Assembly (NCBI GenBank): GCA_041389725.1
Contig: JAWKRG010000006.1
Span: 496,001 to 560,000 of the forward strand
DNA length: 64,000 nt
Origin: Polyangiaceae bacterium
GTDB lineage: Bacteria; Myxococcota_A; Polyangia; Polyangiales; Polyangiaceae
Reading direction: 5' to 3'
The position numbers and the translations under genes were made by a program. This document shows, piece after piece, positions 25,000-34,076 of this stretch. The notes under the pieces were generated by a model. The model did not search any database. It saw only the letters and a list, made by a program, of their open reading frames with translations, and was not told the origin of the DNA. The number at the start of each line of letters is the position of its first letter. The first letter of the stretch is position 1.

Positions 25000-26091
25000 A
25001 TGGACTGCGAGCGCTTCGACCGCATTGCGCTCGACTTGCTCTACGACGAGCTCGACGAACTCTCGAGCGCCGCGGCGAAGCGGCACGTCGAGCACTGCGC
25101 GCGATGTCGCGACATCCACTCCGAAATGCGTGCCACGCGAGCGGTGGGAGTGCTTCCCACTCTGGAGCCACCCGCGGACCTTGAAGCGCGCATCTTGGAA
25201 GCCGAGCACGCCGTGCATGCCCAACTGCCGTTGCGCAAGCGCGTCGGTCGTGGCGTATCGATCCTTGCCGGATACGCAATGCGGCCACAACTGGCGATGG
25301 CCGCGCTCCTGCTGCTCATGCTCGGCACCAGCCTGCTGTTGCTGCGCGCGCGCCCCGGAGACCGCGGCAACGTACAAGTCACCGAGCGCGGAGTACCCGA
25401 GTCGGAGGGGGAATCCGTGGCCATCGTGCCGGTGCCAGAGAAGGTTGCGACCGACACCGCCGCACAAGCACACGGCGTGATGACGGATAGAAAGCGCGAA
25501 GCTCCCGCAGCGGAACCCGAGTTCGCCGAAGCTCCCGCCGCGGCCGCCGAGACGGAGCGATCGGACAAGAACGCATCTGGCGCCGCCGAGGACGCTGGTG
25601 GAGACGGCACCTACGAGCGCGCGATGGCAGCGTACCGCGCTCAGCGCTACGCCGACGCAGTGCGCGAATTCGATCAGGTGGCGGCCGCGGGAGGACCCCA
25701 GGCGCCCTCCGCGGCCCTGTTTTCAGCGCAAGCGGTGCGAAAGTCCTCGGGTTGCAGCCAGGCAGCGCCGCGCTTCGAAGCCGTGAGTTCGCGATTCCGC
25801 GGGGGCGGGATCGGACACGAGGCCACGTGGCAAGCAGCGGACTGCTATCGAGCCCTCGGCAGAACCGACGACGCGCGACGCGCCTATACCCAACTGCTGG
25901 ACGTGGCGGGCTACGGGCAGCGCGCACAACTCGCCCTCGCCTCGCTGGAGACGGGCGGAGAGATGCTCGCTGCCAAGCGCGCCGCGGCTGCCCCCGCTGC
26001 CGCCGGGAAGGCCAAGGCCGCGCCCAAAGCGGCGAGCAAACCTACGAGCCCGCCTCAGGCAGCCCCGCCCGCGAGCATCGACTCCTTCTGA
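25000..26091 (+). CDS. Membrane anti-sigma factor with zinc-finger N-terminus and TPR-like extracytoplasmic domain
   Basis: 363 aa. The cytoplasmic N-terminus carries the ZAS signature H29-x3-C33-x2-C36 in RHVEHCARCRD, which binds the cognate ECF sigma factor. One membrane helix lies at about 95-117 (MAAlLLLMLGTSLLLL region). Beyond it is a long Ala/Glu/Pro linker, then a TPR-like helical domain at about 205-320 (YERAMAAYRAQRYADAVREF and WQAADCYRALGRTDDARRAY) and an Ala/Lys/Pro-rich tail. Typical anti-sigmas are 200-250 aa; the TPR part is an added sensor or docking module. The ATG at 25000 follows GGGAGG by six bases; a GTG sits directly before it. Confidence 0.87.
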   Translation: MDCERFDRIALDLLYDELDELSSAAAKRHVEHCARCRDIHSEMRATRAVGVLPTLEPPADLEARILEAEHAVHAQLPLRKRVGRGVSILAGYAMRPQLAMAALLLLMLGTSLLLLRARPGDRGNVQVTERGVPESEGESVAIVPVPEKVATDTAAQAHGVMTDRKREAPAAEPEFAEAPAAAAETERSDKNASGAAEDAGGDGTYERAMAAYRAQRYADAVREFDQVAAAGGPQAPSAALFSAQAVRKSSGCSQAAPRFEAVSSRFRGGGIGHEATWQAADCYRALGRTDDARRAYTQLLDVAGYGQRAQLALASLETGGEMLAAKRAAAAPAAAGKAKAAPKAASKPTSPPQAAPPASIDSF

Positions 26092-26104
26092 CTCTTTCGC
26101 AGCG

Positions 26105-26494
26105 TCAGTTCTTCGCCGCTTCGCGCACGTAGGCGATCGTGTGAATCGCCTGCACGATTCGCTCGCGATCGGCAGCGGTCAGATCGATGAAACGGATGCC
26201 CATGCCCGGGTTGAGATTCTCCGCCAGCACGCGCAACGGATTGACCCACTGCACCACGCCCGTGAGCACGAAAGGCTCCGCCACGCCCGGCGGCGCGAAG
26301 CGGAGCGTCACGCGGGTGCCGACCATCAGCGGCTGAGCAGTGCGCACGAAGATCCCGAGCTGGGAGATGTTGGTGATCGACGCGTACAGAAAGGTGTCTT
26401 CGGTTTCGCAGTCGACGGACCAAACGACGTCGACGCGATCGGCCGCCCTGCGGTCGTCGTCACTCAGCTCTTCGCGTTCGTCCCCGTCGTTCAC
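26105..26494 (-). CDS. PilZ domain protein
   Basis: 129 aa. The c-di-GMP-binding pattern is present: the Arg-containing RRAADRVDVVW (RxxxR at about 16-20) and the second motif ITNISQLGIFVR (NxSxxG, near 42-53). The strand GTRVTLRFAPPGVAEPFVLT and MGIRFIDLTAADRERI complete the barrel and C-terminal helix. This TIGR02266-like form is frequent in Myxococcota, where such proteins link c-di-GMP to motility or polysaccharide output. It stands alone, convergent with the anti-sigma gene (13-bp gap). Confidence 0.9.
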   Translation of the reverse strand: MNDGDEREELSDDDRRAADRVDVVWSVDCETEDTFLYASITNISQLGIFVRTAQPLMVGTRVTLRFAPPGVAEPFVLTGVVQWVNPLRVLAENLNPGMGIRFIDLTAADRERIVQAIHTIAYVREAAKN

Positions 26495-26678
26495 GCGAGA
26501 TTCACGTACCCCTGATTCGCCCCCCTGTCACGCGCCATCCCGTCCTCCGAGCCAGGGGGCTGTCATCTAGACAGGGGCGAAGGGGCAATCTCGCTCGCTT
26601 GGCAGCGGCCGGGAGCAAGCAGACCCGAAGCCCATCGCGCCATCCGGTGGCGCTCGGCGCCTCGCGACCGCGGCCGGC

Positions 26679-29168
26679 TCAGTCGATGCGAAGCGTGCCG
26701 GCCTCGACGCGGTTGTCGTTGTGGCGCCCGCGTTTCACGTCCAGCCGGCGGTTGCCGATGAACAGCCCGAAGAACACCGAGTAGTCACCAGGGGTGAAAT
26801 TGGGCTCGAGGGAAAAGGGATGGATGTCCACGACGAAGTCACCAGCGCGCCAGAGATGGAAGGGATAGCGCCCCTCGAGCGTCTTGTGGTCGCCGTTGTA
26901 GCGGCGTTGGAAGCCGTCGATGTGGATGAAGGTCTCCCAGTTTCCGGAGATGGGCGCCACGACCTTGTAGTAGATGCGGAAATCGTAGGGCTTGCGCGGA
27001 ACGACGGAGGCAACAGGGCTTCCATCCCGAGTCGTCACGTCCCAGCCCAATACGTCGAGCTGCCCACCCAAGTTGTGGGTCAACGGGCGCGTGGGCTTCG
27101 GTTCTTCCACCGGCAGCCACGGCGCGAAGGGGTTCGCGTTGGCTTGACCGGAAGCGAGGCGATTGGATGCCAACAGGATCTCGCTCGAACGAGCGTCGAG
27201 CACCGGGAGATTTTGCGGCGGATTCGCGCGACCACGGAAAGAGCTGTTGAGCTGCGCGAGGTCCGACGACCGGAGCACGAGCCAGCGACGTTCATTGGGC
27301 TCGCCCACCAGCCACTCGAACGCCTGCGGGGCGGTGCCAAAACTAGGAGCATCGCGCCCCGCGTAGTAGTTCGCGCTGCCCGAACCTACCCCCAAGATCC
27401 CAAGCTGCTCACCGGGAGCGGCCAGTCGCCGATACGCATCGAATACCTCTTTCGGCGAGATTTGTGCTGCCAGAGCCGGGTAGTAGCCCAGGCTCATCGC
27501 GCCACCGAACGCCACGACGGACAGCAGCGCGACGCGCGCGCGCGACCAGGGCAAGAGATCGAGCGCCCAACGCGCCAGGTCGCGTCCGAGAATCGCAGCA
27601 GGGGGTACCACCAGTACGAGGACGGGAAGTGCCAGGAAGCCGTAGCTCGCCAGCCCCCGCGCAGCCGGGCTCATCCCCTCGAACTGCTTCAAGTGCAGGT
27701 ATCGCTGCGAGAGGAACGCCAGTAACGCGTAGCCGGCAAGTGCAGCCTCAGCCACCAGCAGAGAGAACCAAACGTTTCCTTTGGCGGTGGTTCTCAGCGC
27801 ATCGAAGTAGGCCCTTACCTCATCGTCTCTCAGCCGACGTTCCTTCGAACCGCGCTCGAGGAACGCGACGAAGAAGAGCCCGCTCATGGCTACGGTGCCG
27901 TACTTGATCAACCGCGTCGCGCTCTCCTTGAAGCTATCGGGGAAGCGTGCGCCCTCGACCACGAATGCGCTCAGTCCCTTCTCGGGGAAGTTCTTGAAGT
28001 CCGTGTAGAGCAGCACCGCGAGCGCGGCGACCCCCATCGCCAAAGCTCGGGATGGGGGCGCACCGCGCTCGTAGTCGCGAAAAGTCACGCCAACCATTCC
28101 CGCCAGGGCGAACACACCCAGGTAGGGCAGCATGCCGATCTTCGGGGCGAGCAACCCATGAACGAAGAGCGCGACCGCCGCGACCAACAGGAGCGTCGCG
28201 CGCAGTCCCGCTTGGCGATCGATCTCGGTGGCCTCGGCTCCTGGTGGCGGGCGCAGCACGCGGCCCACACAGAACGGGACTACCGCACTCCAGGGGAACA
28301 GGCCGTGACCTAGGTAGTGAATCACCGCCTCGAAGGTTGGCATCTGGCGCGGAGGAGCGAGTTGCGCCCCGACCGCCGCAATGAAGCGCGTGGGTTCCGC
28401 CTCGGCCTGGCCGAGCGCGCGTACACCGAAGGCGAAGGCCGCAACGCCGACCAACAGGCTGAACGCGCCGAGCGCCCGTCGGCCCGGGGCGCTGCCGCGC
28501 GTACTCGTCACGAGATGAGCCAGGCCGACGCCGAGCGCGGGCGTCGCCACGCCCAGGAGGGCACCGCGGGCTGCGTAGCCCGCCCCTAGCCCGAGAAGAC
28601 CCACCAAGACCCACGCGAGGCGGCGCGCGATCGAGAGCGAGTCGTCGAAGACAGCCAGCGCCAATCCCAAGCTCGCGATTGCCAGCGCACTCATCGGCAC
28701 GATGTCGCCGAGCATCGTGCGGGCGTGCAGGAAGTACAGCGGCATCGTGACCAGCGAAAGCACGGCAAAAGCGCCGGCGATTCGATCGGCCAGGCGTGCG
28801 ACGAGGGTGTAGGTCGCGGCCGCACCGAGCAGGCCCCAAAGCGCGAGAGGCAGCCGTCCTGCCCACTCGTGCAAGCCGAAGAGGCGAAAACCGAGCGCGA
28901 CGGAAGTGAAGGGCAGCTGACCCCGTGCCAAGTCGCCCAGGGTGGGAACGCCGTTTTCCGCATCGACCAGTGCCAGGTCCGGCCCGCCGCCCAGCAACGT
29001 CAGAGCGATGCGACGAGACAGATCCGCAACCTGCAGCTCGTGGGGATCCCAGATGCCGCTGGACGCGATGGGCCCAAACAGGCTCGCTGCCATGATGACC
29101 ACGACTAGCGCAAGAAGCACGAGCCCCGAGAGCCGTCGCGAGGGGGGGGAGCTTGTCCGCGTTGTCAT
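26679..29168 (-). CDS. Large GT-C membrane glycosyltransferase (GT39-like)
   Basis: 829 aa from the ATG at 29168. The first loop has the acidic motif SSGIWDPHELQVADLSRRIA expected of polyprenyl-phosphate-sugar-using GT-C enzymes. About a dozen membrane helices extend to residue ~620, followed by a soluble periplasmic C-terminal domain of about 200 residues (for example QLDVLGWDVTTRDGSPVASV, FETFIH-like NWETFIHIDGFQRRYNGDH). It probably adds a sugar to a lipid or protein at the outer face of the inner membrane. It is divergent from era; the substrate is unknown. In-frame ATGs further upstream give a leader overlapping era and are rejected. Confidence 0.82.
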   Translation of the reverse strand: MTTRTSSPPSRRLSGLVLLALVVVIMAASLFGPIASSGIWDPHELQVADLSRRIALTLLGGGPDLALVDAENGVPTLGDLARGQLPFTSVALGFRLFGLHEWAGRLPLALWGLLGAAATYTLVARLADRIAGAFAVLSLVTMPLYFLHARTMLGDIVPMSALAIASLGLALAVFDDSLSIARRLAWVLVGLLGLGAGYAARGALLGVATPALGVGLAHLVTSTRGSAPGRRALGAFSLLVGVAAFAFGVRALGQAEAEPTRFIAAVGAQLAPPRQMPTFEAVIHYLGHGLFPWSAVVPFCVGRVLRPPPGAEATEIDRQAGLRATLLLVAAVALFVHGLLAPKIGMLPYLGVFALAGMVGVTFRDYERGAPPSRALAMGVAALAVLLYTDFKNFPEKGLSAFVVEGARFPDSFKESATRLIKYGTVAMSGLFFVAFLERGSKERRLRDDEVRAYFDALRTTAKGNVWFSLLVAEAALAGYALLAFLSQRYLHLKQFEGMSPAARGLASYGFLALPVLVLVVPPAAILGRDLARWALDLLPWSRARVALLSVVAFGGAMSLGYYPALAAQISPKEVFDAYRRLAAPGEQLGILGVGSGSANYYAGRDAPSFGTAPQAFEWLVGEPNERRWLVLRSSDLAQLNSSFRGRANPPQNLPVLDARSSEILLASNRLASGQANANPFAPWLPVEEPKPTRPLTHNLGGQLDVLGWDVTTRDGSPVASVVPRKPYDFRIYYKVVAPISGNWETFIHIDGFQRRYNGDHKTLEGRYPFHLWRAGDFVVDIHPFSLEPNFTPGDYSVFFGLFIGNRRLDVKRGRHNDNRVEAGTLRID

Positions 29169-29310
29169 GGCCCAGCCTGAGTAGAACAGCGTGGGGTGGT
29201 AGCACAAGCAGGGGGCCGCGCGGACCGCGAGAGAGGCTGGGATTTCGGGCGCCAGCGGCCTGGCGGCTCCCGCGGCGGCAGAACTCCTGGGCGAATCCCC
29301 GGAGTTGAGT

Positions 29311-30264
29311 ATGCTCCGCGCCCCCATGCGTTTCGGTAGCGTCGCCCTCGTCGGCCGGTCGAACGTCGGTAAGTCGACGTTCCTCAATGCTGTGCTGGGC
29401 GAACCGCTGGCCATCGTCTCGTCGGTTCCGCAAACGACTCGCGACGCCCTGCTCGGCATCGTCCATCGTGCCGATGCTCAGATCGCCTTCCTCGACACCC
29501 CCGGGCTCCACCGGCCTCGCTCCGAGCTGGGACGACGGATGAACGCGGCGGCCAACGAGGCGGTCCGCGGTGCCGACGTGATCTTGATGATGACGGACCT
29601 GCCACGTCACGTAGCGCAGCCCGGCGCGCTGCTGGCGAGAGACGAGCCGGTGTTCCAGCAGCTGCCCGCGGCAGTTCCCGCGGTGCTTGCCATCAACAAG
29701 GTCGACCTGTGGCGGAACAAGGCAGCATTGCTTCCGGTCCTGGTCGCGTACACCGAGCGCCACGCCTTCACCGCGGTGGTGCCCATCAGCGTGCGCCAGA
29801 ACGATGGCGTCGACGCCGTGCTGGATGCTCTCACTCCGCTTCTCGCCGAAGGACCCGCCGCCTACGAGTCCGACGAACTCACGAATCGCCCCACCGCATT
29901 TTTCGTCCGCGAGTACGTGCGTGAGCAGGTTTTGGAGCACACCCGGCGGGAGGTTCCCCACGCGGTAGCCGTGAGCGTGGACGCCATCGAAGAGGGTAGA
30001 GGCAAGATGGTGATTCGCGCCACCATCCATGTCGAGAAGGCTGGGCAGCAGCGCATCGTCGTGGGTCGAGGCGGCGAGACCATCAAGACGATCGGGACCG
30101 CAGCTCGCAAGCGCATCGAATCCCTGACCGGCCAAAAGGTATACCTGGAGCTCTTCGTGCGCGTTTCGCCGCAGTGGAAGGACGTGCCGCGGCAGCTGGC
30201 AGAACTGGGCTACGACAGCAAGCCGACCGAGGGAGCAGACGGTAGCGGGTTCGGAGGCGATTGA
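29311..30264 (+). CDS. era: GTPase Era (ribosome small-subunit assembly)
   Basis: 317 aa. G1 GRSNVGKST, G2/G3 SSVPQTTRDALLGIVH and DTPGLHRP, G4 NKVD, then a C-terminal KH domain at about 200-300 (REVPHAVAVSVDAIEEGR, AGQQRIVVGRGGETIKTIGT). Era binds 16S rRNA 3' end and couples ribosome maturation to growth. The ATG at 29311 has GGAG six bases before it; a TTG at 29305 and ATG at 29326 are alternatives. The stop overlaps the der start by one base (TGATG), an era-der pair that suggests joint regulation of ribosome assembly. Confidence 0.94.
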   Translation: MLRAPMRFGSVALVGRSNVGKSTFLNAVLGEPLAIVSSVPQTTRDALLGIVHRADAQIAFLDTPGLHRPRSELGRRMNAAANEAVRGADVILMMTDLPRHVAQPGALLARDEPVFQQLPAAVPAVLAINKVDLWRNKAALLPVLVAYTERHAFTAVVPISVRQNDGVDAVLDALTPLLAEGPAAYESDELTNRPTAFFVREYVREQVLEHTRREVPHAVAVSVDAIEEGRGKMVIRATIHVEKAGQQRIVVGRGGETIKTIGTAARKRIESLTGQKVYLELFVRVSPQWKDVPRQLAELGYDSKPTEGADGSGFGGD

Positions 30265-31580
30265 TGCGCCCGATCGTTGCCATCATCGGACGCCCCAACG
30301 TCGGCAAGAGCACCCTGTTCAACCGCTTCGTCGGCAAGCGCCTCGCCATCGTGCACGATGAACCGGGTGTGACGCGGGATCGACACTACGCCGACGCGCA
30401 CATTGCCGGCCGCGACGTCGTGGTGGTGGACACGGGGGGCTTCGATCCAGACAGCGACGACCCGATGCGCATGGGCATTGCGCGGCATGTGCAGGCCGCC
30501 ATCGCGGAAGCCGATGTGGTGCTGTGCGTGCTGGACACCACAGCCTCGGTGCCTGCGGACCAACAAGCGGTCGACCTGCTCCGTCGCAGCGACAAGCCGG
30601 TGCTCTACCTAGCCAACAAGGCCGACACCGCCGAGTTGGAGGCTGCTTCATCGACGCTCTACGAGCTGGGAGTCCCTGAGCTCTTCGCGGTGTCCGGGCT
30701 GCACGGTCGCGGCCTCGCGGACGTCGAAGTCGCGCTCGGCAAAGTGCTGCCGCCACCCGAGCCTGCACCGGCACCGCGCGACGATGGATTGACGCGGGTG
30801 GCCCTGTTGGGGCGTCCCAATGCGGGCAAGTCCTCACTGTTCAATCGACTCAGTGGCGGTGAGAAGTCCTTGGTGGACTCCCGCCCGGGAACCACCCGCG
30901 ATCCCATCGATTCCCTGGTCGAGCACGGCGGGCGACGCTTCGTGCTGGTCGACACGGCCGGCGTGCGCCGTCGCTCCAAAGTGGACGAAGGAGTCGAAGC
31001 CGCCAGTGTGCTCCGGGCCATCCGCAGCATCGAACGGGCAGAGGTCGTCGTGCTGCTCGTGGATGCCAGCGAGGGGATCGCAGAACAAGACGCGCGCCTG
31101 CTCGGACTGTGCGTGGACCGCATGCGCGCCGTGATCATCGGCATGAACAAGATGGACGAGCTGACGCCAAAGCAACAAAAGGAGGTGTTGGCAGACGCGC
31201 GCCACGCCACGCGCTTTGCGGGCTTCGCTCCCGTGCTTGGCCTCTCCGCCAAGACTGGGAAGGGCGTCGGCGCCTTGGTGGAGCACGTCGCTCGCGCGGC
31301 GGAGCAGTTCAAGAAGCGGGTACCCACGGCCGAGCTGAATCGGTTTTTCGAACAAGTGCTCGCCGAACGTCCGCCGCCGACTCGCGGCGGGCGAGCCCCG
31401 CGCATCTACTACGTGACTCAAGTGCAGACGAGTCCACCAGTGTTTGCCGCGATGAGCAACGCGCCCGCCAACATCGACAAGAGCTACAAGCGCTTCGTGA
31501 CCAATCAGCTACGCAAGGCCTTCGGGTTCGAAGCGGTGCCGCTCTTGGTGCACTATCGCAAGAAGAAACGCGACGCCTGA
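30264..31580 (+). CDS. der: GTPase Der (EngA), 50S ribosome assembly
   Basis: 438 aa with two tandem G domains: GRPNVGKST/DEPGVTRD/DTGGF/NKAD at 8-165 and GRPNAGKSS/SRPGTTRD/DTAGVRR/NKMD at about 178-345. The C-terminal KH-like domain (PTAELNRFFEQVLAERPPP, YYVTQVQTSPPVFAAMSN) completes the standard fold. Length and order are normal. Translation is probably coupled to era (one-base overlap). Convergent with the ArsA-like gene 41 bp downstream. Confidence 0.95.
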   Translation: MRPIVAIIGRPNVGKSTLFNRFVGKRLAIVHDEPGVTRDRHYADAHIAGRDVVVVDTGGFDPDSDDPMRMGIARHVQAAIAEADVVLCVLDTTASVPADQQAVDLLRRSDKPVLYLANKADTAELEAASSTLYELGVPELFAVSGLHGRGLADVEVALGKVLPPPEPAPAPRDDGLTRVALLGRPNAGKSSLFNRLSGGEKSLVDSRPGTTRDPIDSLVEHGGRRFVLVDTAGVRRRSKVDEGVEAASVLRAIRSIERAEVVVLLVDASEGIAEQDARLLGLCVDRMRAVIIGMNKMDELTPKQQKEVLADARHATRFAGFAPVLGLSAKTGKGVGALVEHVARAAEQFKKRVPTAELNRFFEQVLAERPPPTRGGRAPRIYYVTQVQTSPPVFAAMSNAPANIDKSYKRFVTNQLRKAFGFEAVPLLVHYRKKKRDA

Positions 31581-31621
31581 TCCAGCAATCTGGGCGCAGC
31601 GCGCAGAGAGCGCGGATCCAG

Positions 31622-32761
31622 CTACTCGGGGCAGAGCAAGTGCGAGATGCCCGCCAAGGTTCCCAGATCGTGCACGTCGCTAGGCAGCGCCGGGACATCG
31701 ACGCGTACGACCGCGTCGCTGGTGTGCGGCGACAGCAGCTGCAGGTGATGCGCGTCGACGTCCGCTCGTGCGCGCTCGTCGTCCCACGCTTCCAGCAAGC
31801 GGTCCGCTGCGCCAGGGCCCAAGCGCAGTCGATGGGCAGTCATGGCCTCGGTCACCTGTTCGCGCTCGGGGCGGGGCGGGGGCGGTCGATTCACCCGATT
31901 GACGACGATGGCGTCGCGGCGCATCCCCGAGGCCTTGAGGCGATCGGCGAAGAACACCGCCTCGCGAATGGCCGCCGGGGCTGGCGTGGTGACCATGACG
32001 TAGCCGAATTCCGACCCCCGAAACGCATCGCGTACCTGCTCGGCGCGCTGGCGAAAGCCACCGAACAGATCGTTCAAGTCCGTGACGAACTCGGCCATCT
32101 GTTCCAAGAAGCCACCACCCGTCAGCCGCCCGATCCCGCGCAGCACCACGGCGACGCTCTTCGCCAGCAGGTTGAGACTGAACCGCCCGGAGGACTCCAC
32201 GGATTGAATCAGCCAACGCATCGCTCCGGAGTCCAGTGCGCCGATCAAGCGCTCGGGAGCGTCCAGGAAGTCCAAGGCGTTGCTAGTCGGCGGGGTATCG
32301 AGCACGATCAAGTCGAACTCGGGATCGTCCTTCACGGCGAGTAGCTTCTCCATGGCCATGTACTCCTGGGTGCCGGCCAGACTCGTCGAGACGTACTGAT
32401 AGAGTCGGTTGTGCAAAATCCGATCGCGTGCTTCCGGGCTGGACGCATAGCGCACGACGAGCTCGTCGAAAGTCCGCTTCGTGTCCAGCATCATCACCGT
32501 CAGGGTGCCCGACACACCCAACCCGTGGCGCGCGAAATGTCGCGCCTCGACCCGAGTGGCGTCGCTGGTCATCCGTTCGAGTCCGAGGCTGTTCGCCAGA
32601 CGCTTGGCAGGGTCAATGGTGAGACAGAGCACGTTTTTGCCGCGTTGCGCGGCGGCAAGCCCCAGCGCCGCGGTGATCGTGGTCTTGCCCACGCCTCCCG
32701 ACCCGACACACAGCACCACCCGGCGCTGTTCCAAGAGGGGCGAGAGGGTGGGAACGCTCAT
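31622..32761 (-). CDS. ArsA/GET3-like ATPase (single-domain, anion-pump or tail-anchor type)
   Basis: 379 aa from ATG 32761. The deviant P-loop GSGGVGKTTITAALGLAAA is at about 20-38 (signature Lys at 21 and K26), followed by TIDPAKRLANSLG and the Walker B region DLIVLDTPPTSNALDFL. ArsA and eukaryotic Get3 contain this fold; bacteria of this lineage often carry single-domain homologues without an arsenite pump gene nearby. No arsB or arsR is present, so arsenic export is unlikely. An ATG at 32833 would overlap the divergent promoter region. It is divergent from the roadblock-like gene 79 bp away. Confidence 0.82.
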   Translation of the reverse strand: MSVPTLSPLLEQRRVVLCVGSGGVGKTTITAALGLAAAQRGKNVLCLTIDPAKRLANSLGLERMTSDATRVEARHFARHGLGVSGTLTVMMLDTKRTFDELVVRYASSPEARDRILHNRLYQYVSTSLAGTQEYMAMEKLLAVKDDPEFDLIVLDTPPTSNALDFLDAPERLIGALDSGAMRWLIQSVESSGRFSLNLLAKSVAVVLRGIGRLTGGGFLEQMAEFVTDLNDLFGGFRQRAEQVRDAFRGSEFGYVMVTTPAPAAIREAVFFADRLKASGMRRDAIVVNRVNRPPPPRPEREQVTEAMTAHRLRLGPGAADRLLEAWDDERARADVDAHHLQLLSPHTSDAVVRVDVPALPSDVHDLGTLAGISHLLCPE

Positions 32762-32840
32762 GGCGGCGCGCCGTGTAGCGTGCTCGTCGCCGGGAGGCAA
32801 ACGAGTCGAAAATTTGGCCCACTCATCGCGCATCCCTTAG

Positions 32841-33254
32841 ATGACATCGGCGATGCTCGTCCCCGGCCGCCCCGAACGACGCTTCGAGCGCCGGTCCGAC
32901 ACGCTTCTGGCCCTGAGCCGCCTGCTCGACGCCGCGCGCCGCGATGGCGGGCTCGAGGCCCTGGCGGTCGCCGACAGCACCGGCATGCTGGTGGCGGGTG
33001 CCGGGTTCTGGCGCACCTGTGAGGAGCTTGCCGCGCTTTCGCCGCTTCACCAGGCGACGGCGGCGGCGAACGACGTCGTGCCCACACGGCTCGACGTCAT
33101 CGCTCGGCGCACGCAGGTGCGGCGGTTGTCGATCGATGGGGTAGAAGTCCTGCTGTCCGGCATCGGCGGCGAAGACAGGCAGGAAGCCGCGCTCGCGCGT
33201 GCCGCCGAGGGTTGCGAACGTATCCTGGCCCAACCCCGCCGCTCCCGCGTCTGA
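32841..33254 (+). CDS. Small roadblock/LC7-like protein
   Basis: 137 aa. The core reads LSRLLDAARRDGGLEALAVA then DSTGMLVAGAG, followed by a short helix and strands VRRLSIDGVEVLLSGIGG, which matches the alpha-beta-beta-alpha order of roadblock/LC7 domains that often partner small Ras-like GTPases such as MglA. There is no GTPase next door. A divergent ArsA-like ATPase lies upstream. The assignment is from fold pattern only. Confidence 0.55.
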   Translation: MTSAMLVPGRPERRFERRSDTLLALSRLLDAARRDGGLEALAVADSTGMLVAGAGFWRTCEELAALSPLHQATAAANDVVPTRLDVIARRTQVRRLSIDGVEVLLSGIGGEDRQEAALARAAEGCERILAQPRRSRV

Positions 33255-33347
33255 GCCGCGGTCATTGCTGCGATCTCCGCTAGTTTGGCGAGTCCAGCGC
33301 TGCACAATCCCTCCATGGTTCCGGCACTACCGGGCTAGGCTAGGCCC

Positions 33348-34076
33348 ATGCGTGGTTTCGTGGATCTGCACTGCCACTTCGTCGCCGGCATCGACGACGG
33401 CGCGCGCTCGCCAGAAGAGAGCGTCGAGCTGTTGCGCGCATTGCGACGAGCTGGCTTCGATCGCGTCATTGCCACGCCACACATGCGCCCTGGCCTCTTC
33501 GACAATACAGCTGGCGATCTCCGCGCCGCCTACGACGCTCTGCTGCCATCCTTGCCGACGGACGGCTCCCTCCCCACGACGGAACTCAGCAGCGAGCACT
33601 ACTTCGACGACGTCGTGTTCTCGCGATTGATGAACGGCGAAGGGCTCCCCTACCCCGGAGCACGGGCCGTGCTGCTCGAGTTCTACGAGATCAACTTCCC
33701 GCCCATGGTGGACCAACGCCTGGCCGACCTCCGTCGCAACCGAGCACTGATGCCGGTGATCGCGCATCCAGAGCGCTACCACGCCATCTGGCAATCCCCA
33801 GAGATCCTTGAACGCCTGCTCGATCTCGGAGCTGCTGCGTTGCTAGACGTCGCTGCGCTGGCGGGCAAGTATGGCCGCCGCGCCAAGGCCTGCGCGGAGA
33901 CTCTGCTCGACGCGGAACTCTACCAAGCAGCCTGTAGCGACGCGCATCGCCCCGCCGACGTCGAATCGGTGCTCGCTGGCATGCAAGTGATCGAGCGACG
34001 CTACGGGGCGGAGGAGCTGGATTTCCTCCTGCGTGATGGGCCCCTCGCGCTTCTGAACGGGGAAATTCCCACGTGA
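33348..34076 (+). CDS. CpsB/CapC-type PHP tyrosine-protein phosphatase
   Basis: 242 aa PHP-fold phosphohydrolase. Metal ligands appear in order: DLHCH (6-10), GIDDGARSPEES, ATPHMRPG, LLEFYEINFPP, VIAHPERYHA and CSDAHRPADV. Members dephosphorylate bacterial tyrosine kinases that control capsule or exopolysaccharide synthesis; no BY-kinase is visible here. The end overlaps the YbhN-like gene as GTGA (34073-34076), so the two are co-translated, which suggests a shared envelope role. Confidence 0.86.
   Translation: MRGFVDLHCHFVAGIDDGARSPEESVELLRALRRAGFDRVIATPHMRPGLFDNTAGDLRAAYDALLPSLPTDGSLPTTELSSEHYFDDVVFSRLMNGEGLPYPGARAVLLEFYEINFPPMVDQRLADLRRNRALMPVIAHPERYHAIWQSPEILERLLDLGAAALLDVAALAGKYGRRAKACAETLLDAELYQAACSDAHRPADVESVLAGMQVIERRYGAEELDFLLRDGPLALLNGEIPT

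Noticed and set aside
27934..30135. 733-codon minus frame overlapping era and the glycosyltransferase
   Set aside because: It is a composite shadow, antisense to era in one half and frame-shifted to the glycosyltransferase in the other.
31622..32761. Arsenite efflux ATPase
   Set aside because: No arsB, arsD or arsR and single-domain length.
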